64,000 nt of DNA from NCBI GenBank assembly GCA_009667805.1, contig CM019064.1, forward strand, positions 110,458,328-110,522,327, in the 5' to 3' direction. A model generated the notes under the pieces. That model worked only from the letters and a program-made list of their open reading frames with translations, was not told where the DNA came from and did no database searches. The translations under genes were made by a program, and so were the position numbers. How positions within the stretch are numbered: the first letter of the stretch is position 1; every line of letters begins with the position of its first letter. This stretch comes from Leptobrachium leishanense (taxonomy: Eukaryota > Chordata > Amphibia > Anura > Megophryidae). Positions 34,150 to 45,727 of the stretch are shown piece by piece.

Positions 34150-35235
34150 TGTAGCGCTCACTCCCGGAGGAGCCGCTGAAAATGAACCACGGGTCAGTCT
34201 CCCCGCACTAGGGAATAAATATACTCCAGCACCGCTGTGGATTTTATAATTTATATTGTTTACTAAAGTAAAAGGCATATAATGAGACACGGTGTTCGTA
34301 GATATATTTACAGTATTTCGTATCGCGGTAAACGCGCAGCGGAAAAAGAAATACGAGGCTTCGTATTTCGGGAAAATGCGCAGTCGAACAGAAAAATACA
34401 ATGCTTCGAAATTTCGAGAAACGCGTAGCGGAAAGAGAATACAATATTTCGTAATTCGAGAAACGCGCAGCGGAAAACAAAATAATATGTGAATCTTTAC
34501 CCCTTTTTGGGATATTAGGGAGTGAGTCCCGCACAGGTTAAGTCCCAGACTGTAAGTGTATGTGTGTGTTATGGTACCCGTTTACTATTCAACTGGCCAG
34601 TGAATCTCTTAAACGATGTCTTCGACTAGTCAAGTTGGGGCCCTGTGGATTTTAGAAACAACAGCAGCGTGCTTTCTTGCTTTATAAACTGGCCTTGGAG
34701 GCCTCTCACCCATCCGCTCGAAGACCAAGGCTCCGCTGACCCAGGACGTCTCTCCGCTCGATGCCGCGCTGGGATACTGGCTACTGGATCCGTTGTCTGG
34801 CTCTCTCTGCTCCAACCGTGACTTGTCCAGTTACCGCCTGCTCTCCCATCCGATGGACCTGCGGTACTCCTCACTCGGGGGTCCTCTGGCTTCCTTGAAA
34901 GCAGCTTGGGTAATGTCTGTAGATCATTGGGTCTCCTTCTTACAAGGCTGGATAACCCCACTTGGAATCCTGATAGGCCGCACCTGCGCTCCGGCCTAGT
35001 CACTGTTCCGCTCTGCAGTACTGTGTCCTGTCTCTTTCACTCCCTGGCGCGCTCTGCCACCTATCTCCACGAGGCTCAGGATGTACAGTGTCTGTGTCCC
35101 ACCCACTTCCTGTGTCCGTTCCCAGAGCATGCCGGGAAATGTAGTCCCAATGTTCAGTGTCTCTTATCGCGCTTGTCTCCCTCCGGTGGCCAAAAATAGG
35201 TACTGCCACAGTAAGGATTTAGACACAGCGCTACA
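34150..35235. mobile_element. TG...CA element with 4-bp duplications, solo-LTR-like
   Basis: It starts TGTAGCGCT and ends AGCGCTACA, flanked by TAAG (34146-34149, 35236-35239). The intact S-family copy has one TTTAAGTTTACTT. TG...CA ends plus a 4-bp duplication fit a solo LTR. The 9-bp inverted ends also allow a DNA transposon. An internal array at 34310-34480 repeats GAAACGCGCAGCGGAAA. Confidence 0.65.
34310..34485. repeat. About 45-bp tandem with self-complementary units
   Basis: Three to four units carry ACGCGCAGCGGAAAA and an AT-rich dyad such as AAATACGAGGCTTCGTATTT. Confidence 0.7.
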
Positions 35236-35739
35236 TAAGTTTACTTATTTTTTCTGTAACAGCCCTTTTAATTATCGTTCCCTGGACCTCATATGTACAT
35301 TTCAGACATTTTCGCTCAGTAGTTTCTTTGCAAACAGCATTTCACTTTTCAAACATTCATGCAAACTGTTTTCCTAATTTATTCACTTCACTCTGTCTGC
35401 GGTGTTGGCTTTTTCCAGAGGCTTCGCTGCGTGTCCTGCTCGGGTTTTTCCGTGGTTTTCGGCAGGTTAAACCAGATGTTTTGTGGGTTTTCGGCGTGCA
35501 TTCGCTGGGTTTTGCGGTTTGTTTTCGTCGGGTTTGCGGTAGCTTCTCCCTGCAATTCGGGGACCCTGTGGTGTTTGCTGAATACACCGCAGGGTCACCG
35601 AAATGGGATCGGCAAAAGGAATCAAATTGAAGAGAACAAAAAGTCACCGAACGTGCGGTGACTTTTCGAATCTCTTTGAATTACCCTGTAAGAATTTGAG
35701 TTCCTGTCTGTGGTTTTATGAAAAAGCAGAATATCCTTT

Positions 35740-36581
35740 CAGGGTTAGCCAAAGAGATCCGAATGGCTCCCGAAAGGGAACCGAATGCTGAAAATCAGCG
35801 TTCGGTTAACTTTCTTGGCCATTCGGCTATCCAGAGAGCAGGCAATTCGCCAAATCCTGGCGAATTGCCTGCACATACGGTGCCTGTTCGAGGGCAGTGA
35901 ATTCCCCATAGAGAAGCAATGCTTCGGCTATTCAGAGCCAGCAGTGAAAAGTTGCCAAATTGCCCTGCAATTCGGTGGTTTCATGCGGCAGATTTATTCA
36001 GGCGAATCACATAGCTTCAATGTTAAAAATATTCCTGTTTTAATTCAATATCTAATAAACTGTTGATTATAATATTCGGCAGTAAAGAGTCTCTGTTTTT
36101 TTTTTTTTTTAAATCCGTTTTTTTATTTATTTTATAACTTTACTTATTTTTCTGTAACAGACCTTTTTATTATCATTCATTGAATCTTATATGTAAATTT
36201 CAGACATTGTCGCTCAGTAGTTTCTTTGCAAACAGCGTTTCACTTTTCAAACATTCAAGCGAACTGTTTTTTTTAATTTATTCACTCCATTCGTCTGCGC
36301 TGTCGGGTTTTTCCAGCGGCTGTGCTGCATGTGATCGGCTCCTGCTCGGGTTTTTCCGGCGTTTTCGGCGGGGTTAATCCAGATGTTTTTGCGGCTTTTC
36401 GGTGTGCATTTGCCTGGTTTTGCGGTTAGTTTTCGGTGGGTTTGCGGTGACCTTTCCCTGCAATTCGGGGACCCTGTGGTGCTTGCTGAATACACCACAG
36501 GGTCGCCGAAATGGAATCGCCAAATCGAACCGAATTGAAGAGAACGTGCGGTGACTTTTCGATTCTCTTTGAATAACCCTG
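35740..36581 (+). mobile_element. S-family MITE, complete copy (842 bp)
   Basis: It starts CAGGGTTAGCCAAAGAG and ends TCTTTGAATAACCCTG, flanked by TTT (35737-35739, 36582-36584). Internal hairpins include CAATTCGCCAaatccTGGCGAATTG in two pieces and a dyad of ACCCTGTGGTG with CACCACAGGGT. Confidence 0.85.
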
Positions 36582-36663
36582 TTTAATGTTTTATTATTAT
36601 TACTGGCTTAAAACTATGAACTAATGACTGTGGGGAAAAAATATATTTAAAAAAATCAATTGG

Positions 36664-38259
36664 AGGGGGCGTGGCCGGCTACTGAAGGGAGCAGACGTGT
36701 TTTCAAGGAGCTCCGCACGTCTGCTGCCCTTGGAGTCTGATACAAGACTTTCAGCTGTGCTTTTTTTTTGGATTTACGGCTCCATATAGCTGGCCACCGG
36801 AATAGGGATGTCCGGAGGCCGTTGTTTACCCCCCTCCGGACCTGAGTTGCCCTTTACAGCCGCCAGTGGGTGGCCGGAGCGAGGAGCCGGCAGCCATCTT
36901 TCGGCCTTCGTCCTGACTCTTCGGGTCTCTGTCCCTGAATGTTCTGCCGCCTCCGCCCATCCTAACTCTGAGCTGGGGATTGGGGAGACGGAGGGCTCAC
37001 ATTTCCCGATCGCCCCGAGGGGTGGTCAGTTGAGAGAGACTGGTGAAATGATGGAAGACGAGTGGTGCGGATCACCTCCCCCACGAGAGATGCTGATGCC
37101 TTCCTTGCAGGCCTGGAGGCCTGTCTGGAGTTGCTTGATGGGGAGGAGGAAGACGCGCTGCTAACTAGAGGAGTCTGGCGACGAATGATGCTGGTGATGC
37201 GGGGCTGCCGGGAGGATGGAGACTCGAACCTTGAGGAGGATGCGTCGGACGGACGCATGGCTGGGGCCTGCTCAGTGGTTGGAGCGGGGAGCGGCGACAT
37301 GATTGCCGTCCCACTGGGAAGCTGATGACTGCTTCCATACCTGGAGGAGAGACCGAGAGGGTGCCTGAGCCGGTGCGTGGACCCCTGTTCCCAACGACGA
37401 CACTGGAGGTGCGTGAGGTTGCTGAGAGGCCTGCGTGTTGGGGCCTAGCTGCGAAGGGGCCCATGGCACCAGAGGCTGCGGCTCCCTCTGTGAGGCCTGT
37501 GCTGACGGCGCTGCTCTGGACCCTGAGCGTGGGCACTGTTGAGGGGCAGTGCCTGCCTTGGACCGAGCTGTCCCCGGTGCGACAGATGGAGTGACCTGGT
37601 TGCCGGATATTTCAGGCACGGAAGGAGGTAAAAGAAGGCTTGAAACTGTTTTCTGCCCCACTTTCCTGCTGGACACGGGCTGAAGGGAACTGCCCCGCTG
37701 ATCTGCCGATACGCACTGTTTTCCAACCCTGGCACCCTTGCATGGCCTGCTGTGTTTTCTCCCCCTGCGCATATTTTCTGATGACTTTATGTTTCTTTTT
37801 ATGTTCACCCTGATTCTTGCTGAGCAAAAGCGGATTTTTATTTTTATTTCACCTGCTCCCATCCCCCTTTACAGTCTCCTAGTTGTGTTTTGAAGACCAC
37901 TACGTTTTGACGTATCCTTTTCCCCCCTTGTTTTTATGCTGCTCAGAGACGCTTCGTACATTATTTTATTTCTTTTTCCCTGCTGACATTCCCCGGATGG
38001 GGATAAATTTGAGACTTTTGTTTTTTTTCTTACTTTTATTTTTTATTCTTCTGAAGCATTTATGATGGCTTTCGTTACTACCCCCTCCCCCCCGTTTTCC
38101 GACATTCTGCAGATTTTTCATATGACCCCCCCTTTATGTTATTTTCTTACGCAGTGCTTATGTTGATAGCATCATATGTGGCCCTGCGAGGCCCTCACTC
38201 TTACTATCTACAGTATACGATGACTTTATTACAAAATAAAAAATTTAAATACAAAAAAT
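36664..38259 (+). mobile_element. LINE-derived retroposon (G family), copy 3
   Basis: It opens GGGGGCGTGGCCGGCTAC. It includes CACGTCTGCTGCCCTTGG, the conserved peptide frame near 37090-37240, and a 3' end with GTGGCCCTGCGAGGCC and AAAATAAAAAATTTAAATAC, as in copies 1 and 2. The target duplication was not resolved. Confidence 0.75.
37062..37325 (+). CDS. G-family conserved peptide, open in copy 3
   Basis: The 87-codon frame contains FLAGLEACLELLDGEEEDAL then LTRGVWRRMMLVMRGCRED. It aligns with the minus-strand frame of copy 2 and the broken frame of copy 1. No known domain is recognised. Confidence 0.4.
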   Translation: MVRITSPTRDADAFLAGLEACLELLDGEEEDALLTRGVWRRMMLVMRGCREDGDSNLEEDASDGRMAGACSVVGAGSGDMIAVPLGS

Positions 38260-38990
38260 TGTAAGAGATTTTCTTCCCACAAAAGCATAATTTTTACTCA
38301 ATTCCACATCACTTTCCTCCAGATTAATTGAAGATCTAATATAAATGATCAAAAGTCCAACATAATAATCATATAATTTTTATACAGGAAATAAAGTATG
38401 AACCCATGTAATAACACTTAAATAATGCAATACCTGTGTCATGAAGGCAACCATATAAATTCAAAAGCATCATAACAGGTCATAGTATTTGAACAAAATA
38501 CTTCAGTTTTCGATCTAATTGCGTTTCAGTATACTGCAGAGACATCTGATTAGAATGAAAGTTGCTGTTGACCTATAGTAGCACTTCATTAATAAGATGC
38601 AACGGAGTGTTTCGACCTTCCAAGATTGCTTTGAAAAGATACATCATGTTGTCAAAAAATTATTATAAATTAATATTTTTTAAGTTATAATACAAAAGCA
38701 TAACAAAAGTGGAGACACCTCAATAGTTGCACAGGGTGTCCCAGCTGAAAGAAACAGTGCTATTTTTAACTAAATCACTCGGAAATAGTCAATGAAACAA
38801 ATGTAAATGTGAACAGCAATCAATAGAAAATAACACAATGAATAATAGTAAACAAAAAAGGGGAAGTATCAGACACAGTCTAAAGAGGGTATGGTGGACT
38901 GGAAAAAGAAAGTAAATTCACTTCAGTTTCTAAGGTCCACCCAATCAGTCTTGGACTCATGGTTGAGAATTTTTGGTACTCTTCCAAGAT
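38260..38990. other. AT-rich stretch, nothing recognised
   Basis: No repeats with resolved ends and no coding frame were seen. Confidence 0.45.
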
Positions 38991-38993
38991 ATA

Positions 38994-39891
38994 CAGGGTT
39001 ATCCAAAGAGATCCGAATTGCTTGAGAAAGGTAACCGAACGCTGAAAATCAGCGTTCGGTTACCTTTCCTGGCCATTCGGCTATCCAGAGAGCAGGCAAT
39101 TCGCCAAATCCTGGCGAATTGCCTGCACATACGGTGCCTGTTCGGTGCTTGTTCGAGGGCAGTGAAATCCCCATGAAAATGCACTGCTTCGGCTATTCAG
39201 AGAACACAAACCAGCAGTGAAAGGTTCCCGAAATGCCCTGCCATTCGGTGGTTTAATTCGACAAGTTATTTCAGGAGAATCCCATAGGCTTCAATGTTAA
39301 AAATATTCCCATTTTAATTCAATATCTAATAAACCGTTCATTATAAAATTCTGTAGTAAAGAGTCTCTTTATTTATAGATTTTTTAGGATATTTTAAGCA
39401 TTTTTCAGAATTATTATTTTTTTTTTTTAAAAGTCCGAGTTTTTTTTTTTTTAAGTTTACTTATTTTTTCTGTAACAGCCCTCTTTATTATCATTCCCTG
39501 GACCTCATATGTAAATTTCAGACATTTTCGCTCAGTAGTTTCTTTGCAAACAGTGTTTCACTTTTCAATCATTCATACAAACTATTTTCCTAATTTATTC
39601 ACTGCCTCTTCTGCTGTGTGGAAGGCTGCATCGGCTCCTGTTCGGGTTTTTCTGTGGTTTTCGGCAGGTTAATCCAGATGTTTTTGAGGGTTTTCGGCGT
39701 GCATTCGCTGGGTTTTGCGGTTAGTTTTCGTCAGGTTTGCGGCAGCTTTTCCCTGCAATTCGGGGGCCCTGTGGTGCTTGCTGAATACACTGCAGGGTCG
39801 CCGAAATGTGATCGGAAAGACAAACCGAATTGAAGAGAACGAAAAGTCACCGAATGTGCGGTGACTTTTCGAATCTCTTTGAATAACCCTG
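38994..39891 (+). mobile_element. S-family MITE, complete copy (898 bp)
   Basis: It starts CAGGGTTATCCAAAGAG and ends TCTTTGAATAACCCTG, flanked by ATA (38991-38993, 39892-39894). The subterminal hairpin GTAACCGAACGCTGA / TCAGCGTTCGGTTAC (3-base loop) is perfect here. It serves as reference for the interrupted copies. Confidence 0.88.
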
Positions 39892-39894
39892 ATA

Positions 39895-40329
39895 ATGAAA
39901 CAATTTAACAATATAGTATCATGTACATAGACTGTGCAATACTGAATATTAGTTTACGAAGTGTCTTGTCATATGGACCCCCATTTTTGTTATTTTAATG
40001 CCAAGGAGCCTCAAAGACACATTATTGCCAATCTTTCTTATAATTACAGGTTTTGGTTTATAATTAACAGATTGAGAGGTAGGGAGTAGATGAGTTGGAA
40101 ACATGCATATTAACTCTGAAGACATTTCATTCACATGCACTGCCACATTTACGTACCCTCCAGATCCAATGGAGAATCAGGGCCGGATTTACATTTGTGG
40201 GTACAGGAATACCTTGTGCTTTCAGGGCTTTAGTGTTGCTCACAATTGAATTGATGGCTTTTAGTGTTGAGCCCTGACAATGGCATCTGCATACTAGGAG
40301 AACATGGAACCAGCCTTCCATTTGCAGGT
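39895..40329. other. No recognisable feature
   Basis: Short frames only; no repeat ends. Confidence 0.45.
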
Positions 40330-40551
40330 ATAGGTACTAGACATGTGCACAGCACAAAATTTCGTTTTGAACTAATGGATTAGTCCTAAAATGCAATTTA
40401 TTTAGTTGCTAAAGAAATTCGTTCTCAGTTCTTTAGTATGAAAACTAATTTCATTCATCCGAAAACCAGTGGATACAATTACTATTGTAGTGGCTCCTCA
40501 GAGGGCTGAGATCGCTGCTTGTTACAGTATCTCTCACTCTCAGCACAATGT

Positions 40552-40681
40552 GGGCCATATTACATAGTTGGTGCTAACTTAACCAGAGCTGTTGTAAACT
40601 TCCCAGAGCCATTATAGCCTATGGAGGTTTTCAGTTTACAACAGCTCTGGTTAAGTTAGCACCAACATTGTAATACTGCCC
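40552..40681. mobile_element. Foldback MITE, GGGCCATATTAC ends
   Basis: The arms of about 47 bp (GTTGGTGCTAACTTAACC and its inverse) are separated by about 30 bp. The ends GGGCCATATTAC / GTAATACTGCCC resemble the Harbinger-like GGGCCCTATTACA family at 55013. The flanks TGT and CGT are near-identical 3-mers. Confidence 0.7.
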
Positions 40682-40944
40682 CGTGTCAGGCAAAGCTGTT
40701 ACAGTAACTGACTGCTGCTCATCACAGCGCTCAGAGTTTCAGTAAAACTAGTAAATAATATTTTTAAATTTAAGAGGTTAGAACAATACTATTTCCTTGT
40801 TTTATTGAAACTCTGAGAGCTGTTACAGTCAGTTTCTGTAACAGCTGAGCCTGATACATTGTACTGAGAGATAATGTAACAAGCAGCCGATCTCAGCGCT
40901 CACAGCCATTGGATTTAAAGGGCTGAAAAAAAGACTCCTCTCTG

Positions 40945-41130
40945 TATAATGTTTAGAACATCCTCCTGCATTAATTAATACCCCTCTCTGTATAGAACAT
41001 CCTCCTCAATTTATACCTTTCCCTGTATAATGTATATAACATCCTCCTGCATTAATACCCCTCTCTGTATAATGTATAGAACATCCTCCTGCATTAATTA
41101 ATGCCCCGCTCTGTATAGAACATCCTACTG
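40945..41130. repeat. 50-60 bp tandem with CTCTCTGTATA and ACATCCTCCTGCATTAA
   Basis: Three to four imperfect units occur within the hAT element. Confidence 0.75.
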
Positions 41131-41632
41131 CATTGCATGTGGAGGGTGCAGAACTTTGGATGTTGCCATGTTGCGCTCTTCATTGCTGGTCTCCTTCACT
41201 CATCAATGTAATATCACAAAAAGAACTGAAACTAAAATTTAGTGCATTTTATTTTAGTTTCTTTCGTTTTTTGTACTGAGCAGTTTCGTTTCTCTTGAGT
41301 CATACGAAAACTAAATTATCCCAAAATTCGGACTAAATCGTTTTAGTACTAAAACGAATGCACATGTCTAATAGGTACTAAATGCAAGGCATTGTGCAGA
41401 TAATGGTATAAAATGCATAGCATTCTGCAGGTCCAGCAGTAGAAAAAACATTGCATCATGGAGGTATAGTTATAAAATACATGTAAATGTTCATGTGTAG
41501 CTGTGAAATACAATGGCAATATGTTTTAATTTACGTGGTTTCAGGCAGTTATAACTAAAAAATATAGCATTGCAAAGGTTTGAGTATGCGATATAATTAT
41601 AGCTATAAAATACATTTCAAAAATAGTGTTAA

Positions 41633-42875
41633 CCCTTTCGCTGCTGAGGCTTTTCCCGCCCCTGTGCTGAGGTCATTTTTTACCTGTTTTGCGCATCATG
41701 TTTAAACCTGTTTTGAAGGCTTATTTTAGTATATGACATCGACATATTATATATCGTTCTTTCCGTCAGACTCGGTAGATTCATAATATGTCATTATTAT
41801 ATGTATACGTTATGTCATGTTTGTATATTATAACAAAAAATGCAATAAAATATGTATTTTCAATAATTTACAGCGTGTAAAGTGTTTTTTTCCACATTTT
41901 AACATGCGAGCAATTGCGGTTATATTTTGTATGGGGTGCGCTTGTTAAAAAAATTAGAGATGGGGTCTCGTTACATTTTTTTTTGGGGAAAATGACACCA
42001 TTTTTAACAAACGCACCGCATACAAAAATCGTTAATGCAGCATCATTGTTCACATTATAATTGAAATGGGAACAATATTGCTGCATTAACAAAACAAAAA
42101 AAAAAAAAAAAGTGTTTATTTTTTTTTTTTTAATTTTTTTTTATTTTTTTTTTTATTTTTTTTTTTTTAATTTTTTTTTATTTTTTTTTTACATTTTTTT
42201 TTACTTTCATGTTTGGTATCGTTGGAACGGCCATGCTCTGGCCGATCCAACGATATCAAAATTTAACCCCTAACTGCCACGGATCGGGAGATAGGGAGTT
42301 CATTGGAACTCCCTATCTCCACAGTTCGTGGCAGTTAGGGGTTAATGCTAGGACTGGCGTCATCGTGCTGCGCACGATGACGCCAGTCCTCTGGGGGAGT
42401 TCCCGGAAGCTTGGCCGACATCCAAGATGTCGGCCAGCTCCGGGAAGGATCGCAAATCGGCGCTTTTCAGCGCCGATTTGCGATCCAGCTCCCCAGGGGT
42501 TAATGCCAGGCATCATTTGGAAGGGCAGGCTGTGCCCTTCCAAATGATGCCTGGGTTAAGCCCCTGTGAGCCGCCGATCGGGAGGGAGAGAGGTCCGAAG
42601 GACCTCCCCCCCTCCCTTTCAGGTGCCTCCTCCGCACATGCGGGGGGGGCGCCTGAATTATGTGTCATCGCGGGGGCGCGATGACACATAATAATGGCGG
42701 CCACTGCTCCGGATGCCGGGCTGACATCCAGGATGTCAGCCCGCACCGGAGGGGCCAGCGATCGGCCGGAACCCGGCCGAACGCTGACCCCAATGCGAGG
42801 ACGCGCTCAGCGCGTCCTCCGCATACCAGGGGCAATGCTGAGGACGCGCTGAGCGCGTCCTTAGCATTGAAGTGG
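41633..42875. mobile_element. piggyBac-like TTAA element with hairpin array
   Basis: The left end is TTAA-CCCTTTCGCTGCTGA and the right end (inverse) is TTAA-CCACTTCAATGCTAA, with TTAA at 41629-41632 and 42876-42879. The first half is AT-rich and includes a T-run of about 90 bp (42108-42200). The second half is an unbroken series of inverted repeats. No transposase is present, and the frames at 42209-42902 are shadows of the hairpins. Confidence 0.75.
42212..42868. repeat. Array of 13 consecutive hairpins
   Basis: Stems at 42212-42260, 42263-42345, 42350-42390 (19-bp arms, perfect), 42400-42446, 42447-42486 (18-bp, perfect), 42506-42554 (22-bp, perfect), 42580-42616, 42620-42655, 42657-42692 (16-bp, perfect), 42707-42751, 42753-42789, 42793-42824 and 42834-42868. 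Loops are mostly 1-5 bases. Arm sequences differ from hairpin to hairpin, except that the last two share AGGACGCGCT. Almost no base lies outside a stem. Confidence 0.9.
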
Positions 42876-43277
42876 TTAAACAATACTTCATCTATTTTTT
42901 AGGACTTTATTAATATAATAAACAAATAGGCATGCCGTACGCTCTTGGGCAGGTCCACGCTCTCCCTATCATCCCCCCTTCATGTAAAGGTGTTTTATCT
43001 TTGGGTTTTGTCCCGGTATAGCAACTCAATGCATAATTGCGACTGGCAATAACTAGGCTACTAGGTTGCCCTTCATCCAGCGTGCTTTCTGAAAGGACGT
43101 TCAGTGCCGCTGGAGGTTTTGTCACAGTCAAAAGAGTGCATCTATCCACCGACTCTGTAGACCGGCTGACATTTATAAAAATGAATCAGTCCTGGATCAG
43201 CAGCTATCAATGACCTGATGCTGACGTAACGGAATAGATCGGGGATTTCTTCTGCATTCACAAAACCTCCACCACTG

Positions 43278-43620
43278 AACTCTTACACAATACCACAAAG
43301 GGGTAACAGTGTGAAGGCACTTGCTGCCACCAAAGGCAAAATATTTGGGTGCTCTGACACCTATATTACCAGGTTTATATCATTTTAATTTTTTGAACCG
43401 CAGGGTCCAACCCTGCACTCTTCCACAATACCACAAAAGGGTTACGGTGTGAAAGTACTTGCTGCCACCAAAGGCACAATATTTGGGTGCTCTGACGCCT
43501 GTACCAGATTCATATCATTTTAATATTGGACTGCAGGGTCCAACCCTGCACTCTTCAACAATACCACAAAAGGGTTGCGGTGTGACGGCACTGTTGCCGA
43601 CGCTAGAGGACAATTTTAAA
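43278..43620. repeat. About 135-bp tandem, three units
   Basis: Units begin near CTCTTACACAATACCACAAA (43280), CTCTTCCACAATACCACAAA (43419) and CTCTTCAACAATACCACAAA (43551). Each includes TATTTGGGTGCTCTGAC; the third is truncated. Confidence 0.85.
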
Positions 43621-43629
43621 GCACTTATT

Positions 43630-44187
43630 GTTACTTTCATCCAAAGCCTGCATAAGTTTCACCATAATTTAGCCAAAAAAATCACTAAGCTTGTTCTGCG
43701 TGTCCTAAATTGTCTCCTCTTATAATACAGACTGCCGCCTCAAGCAGTTGTTTATGAATAGATTAAAGGAAAACCGTTTACCGTCATTTGAAATGTGTTT
43801 TTTTTTGTTTTTAAATGTTTCTATACATCCTACAAATCCGCCACTTCACGGGCAGGTTATGGGGACCTCCTAGGCACGATATTTGAAGGAATTTTTCGTT
43901 TTTATTTTTAACCCTTTTTTCATGGAAAACTCACTGTTCCTTTAAAAAACTTTTTTTTTAACTTTTTGTCCTTATTTCTTGTCCCCCAGGGCACTACCCG
44001 GACCCCCATATACCTTTTATGGCAAACATCTTGCATATATGCCCTCTTGGAGGGCACTCTAAAAATCTAACTTTTGAGTCCAATTGACTTGCATTGAGTT
44101 TGGTTCGTGTTTGCGTTCGAACTCAAACTTTTGAAATTGTTCCAGTTCGAATGCGAACCGAACACGGGGGTGTTCGGCTCATCCCTA
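43630..44187 (+). repeat. hAT (TAGGGATGAGC family), 3' part
   Basis: It matches about 59030-59548 closely (CCGCCACTTCACGGGCAGGT, GGGCACTCTAAAAA) and ends GTTCGGCTCATCCCTA. The left terminus is missing. Confidence 0.75.
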
Positions 44188-45723
44188 GTAGTAAGGGAAG
44201 GAGCGAAGCTATGACAACATTATGCTGCATGACAACAGTAGTGAAGCATCGTTCCCATGCTTTTATGCGCAGAGAGAGCTGAGGCACATTCCCCCACACA
44301 CCCCTATTCTATTACACACATCTTCATTGTGACAGGATGAAAAGCAGCCAATCAGGAGAGGGCTCAAGACAGTTGAAGGCCAAGCTCTGGTGCAGGATCA
44401 CTGTGGTCTCACAGCCAAGCTGGCAAGAAGAGCTAATGGAGGAAGAAGGTGGCCTTGCCGCTGTTTTCGTTTTTAATCCCAAAGTGGAATTGTTTTTGGG
44501 GAGGGTGTACATAAAAATTCACCAGTCTCTCTCATGACTGAGAAACAGCATGAGCACATATGGCTTGCATAGGAAACAGCTTTTGGTTTCATTAGGTAGG
44601 ACTCCCCTTACCATAGGTGCCTTAAAACACCACAGGTGAATTTACACGTCAATGGCCATTTAAGTAAACCAAAACCTCTAATTGTATTTTGTTTCACATG
44701 GAGTTGTAGAGATAAGCGCAGATGACACGTTTTTCTTGTTATGTTTTATACATGTTACTGGGCTGGAGAGTTCTTGCAGTTGCAGCCGCCCTGGTAGGAA
44801 TCAGGCGTGACACCGTTTTTTCTGTATGTATGTATAATTTAAAAAAAAAAATTAGAAAAAAAAAACTACATAAGAAATGTAACGGTCCAGCTTAAAGTTT
44901 AGTGACTTTGAGAGGACTCCCAAAGCATGAGACCTGCGACTTCTGGAAGCCCACACCTTATGAGAACACAGCTTCATCTCACAATTCAAAACAAAGAATA
45001 ACAATACAGCTGTGATACATTTTATATGATTTGATTATTTGTGTTTCATTCTCTTATGCTCTTTCACAAACACAGTCATTAACAAGGGGATTGGTCTCCA
45101 ACTGATACGGCTGTAGTGCTCTTCAATAAAGAAGAATGACATTGAAAGAGGGACATGTATCTGTTGCGGGATCAACACCAGATAGTTACTAATATATTGT
45201 ATTCAGATTTGTGTGGTTAAAGACATTAAAATGATTGTAAAAACAACCAAAATTAATTTGTGTCATTTTATTCTAATGGGTAAATCTAGCTGCTTTTGAA
45301 CATATGAATGTTGAGTGTTATATTTGTGTTATGTTAATATTTTCAAACTGGAACTCAGGATCTTTTAGAAGATTTTAGAAAACATATTTACTTACATATT
45401 TCCATTTGTTTGTGCTGTGAGTATAAAATTCCCCTGCCGTATTGCTTGCATGCATTTACTATATATTTATCACTTACGTTACTGGTAAAGGGAAAGAGAT
45501 GGTTTAGTTAAGTGTCCTGTGAACAGTTTCACATCATGAATTTCACAGCAGTAAGATTACAACTAATCAATGGCAAATTCTGTTTCTAAGACTCCCTCCT
45601 CCAGTACAAAATACACACTGAATGCTAGACTGAAACTATAAAAACAGGACTAAGAGCACATAAGGTGACCATAAAGTATCAAAATGTGCGATTTTCTGGC
45701 TAAAATTTAACTTGATTGGGTTT
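44188..45723. other. AT-rich stretch, nothing recognised
   Basis: Short frames and A-runs only. Confidence 0.45.
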
Positions 45724-45727
45724 TTAA

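Larger units (their letters stand above)
31964..35688 (+). mobile_element. S-family MITE holding three insertions
   Basis: It begins CAGGGTAATTCAAAGAG and ends TCTTTGAATTACCCTG, flanked by TAA (31961-31963, 35689-35691). Removing the insertions at 32271-32499, 32590-34076 and 34150-35235 leaves a collinear match to the copy at 38994-39891. Confidence 0.85.
40338..41370. mobile_element. hAT element, TAGACATGTGCA ends
   Basis: The termini TAGACATGTGCA and TGCACATGTCTA are perfect inverse copies, flanked by the 8-bp duplication ATAGGTAC (40330-40337, 41371-41378). It is related by its ends to 9340-10010. Inside are a foldback MITE and a short tandem array. There is no transposase. Confidence 0.88.

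Noticed and set aside
42212..42868. CRISPR-like reading of the regular palindromes
   Set aside because: Stems are not repeats of one another and there are no spacers; the genome is vertebrate.
42209..42902. Open frames of 70-112 codons on both strands
   Set aside because: They mirror the hairpin array; self-complementary DNA leaves both strands open.
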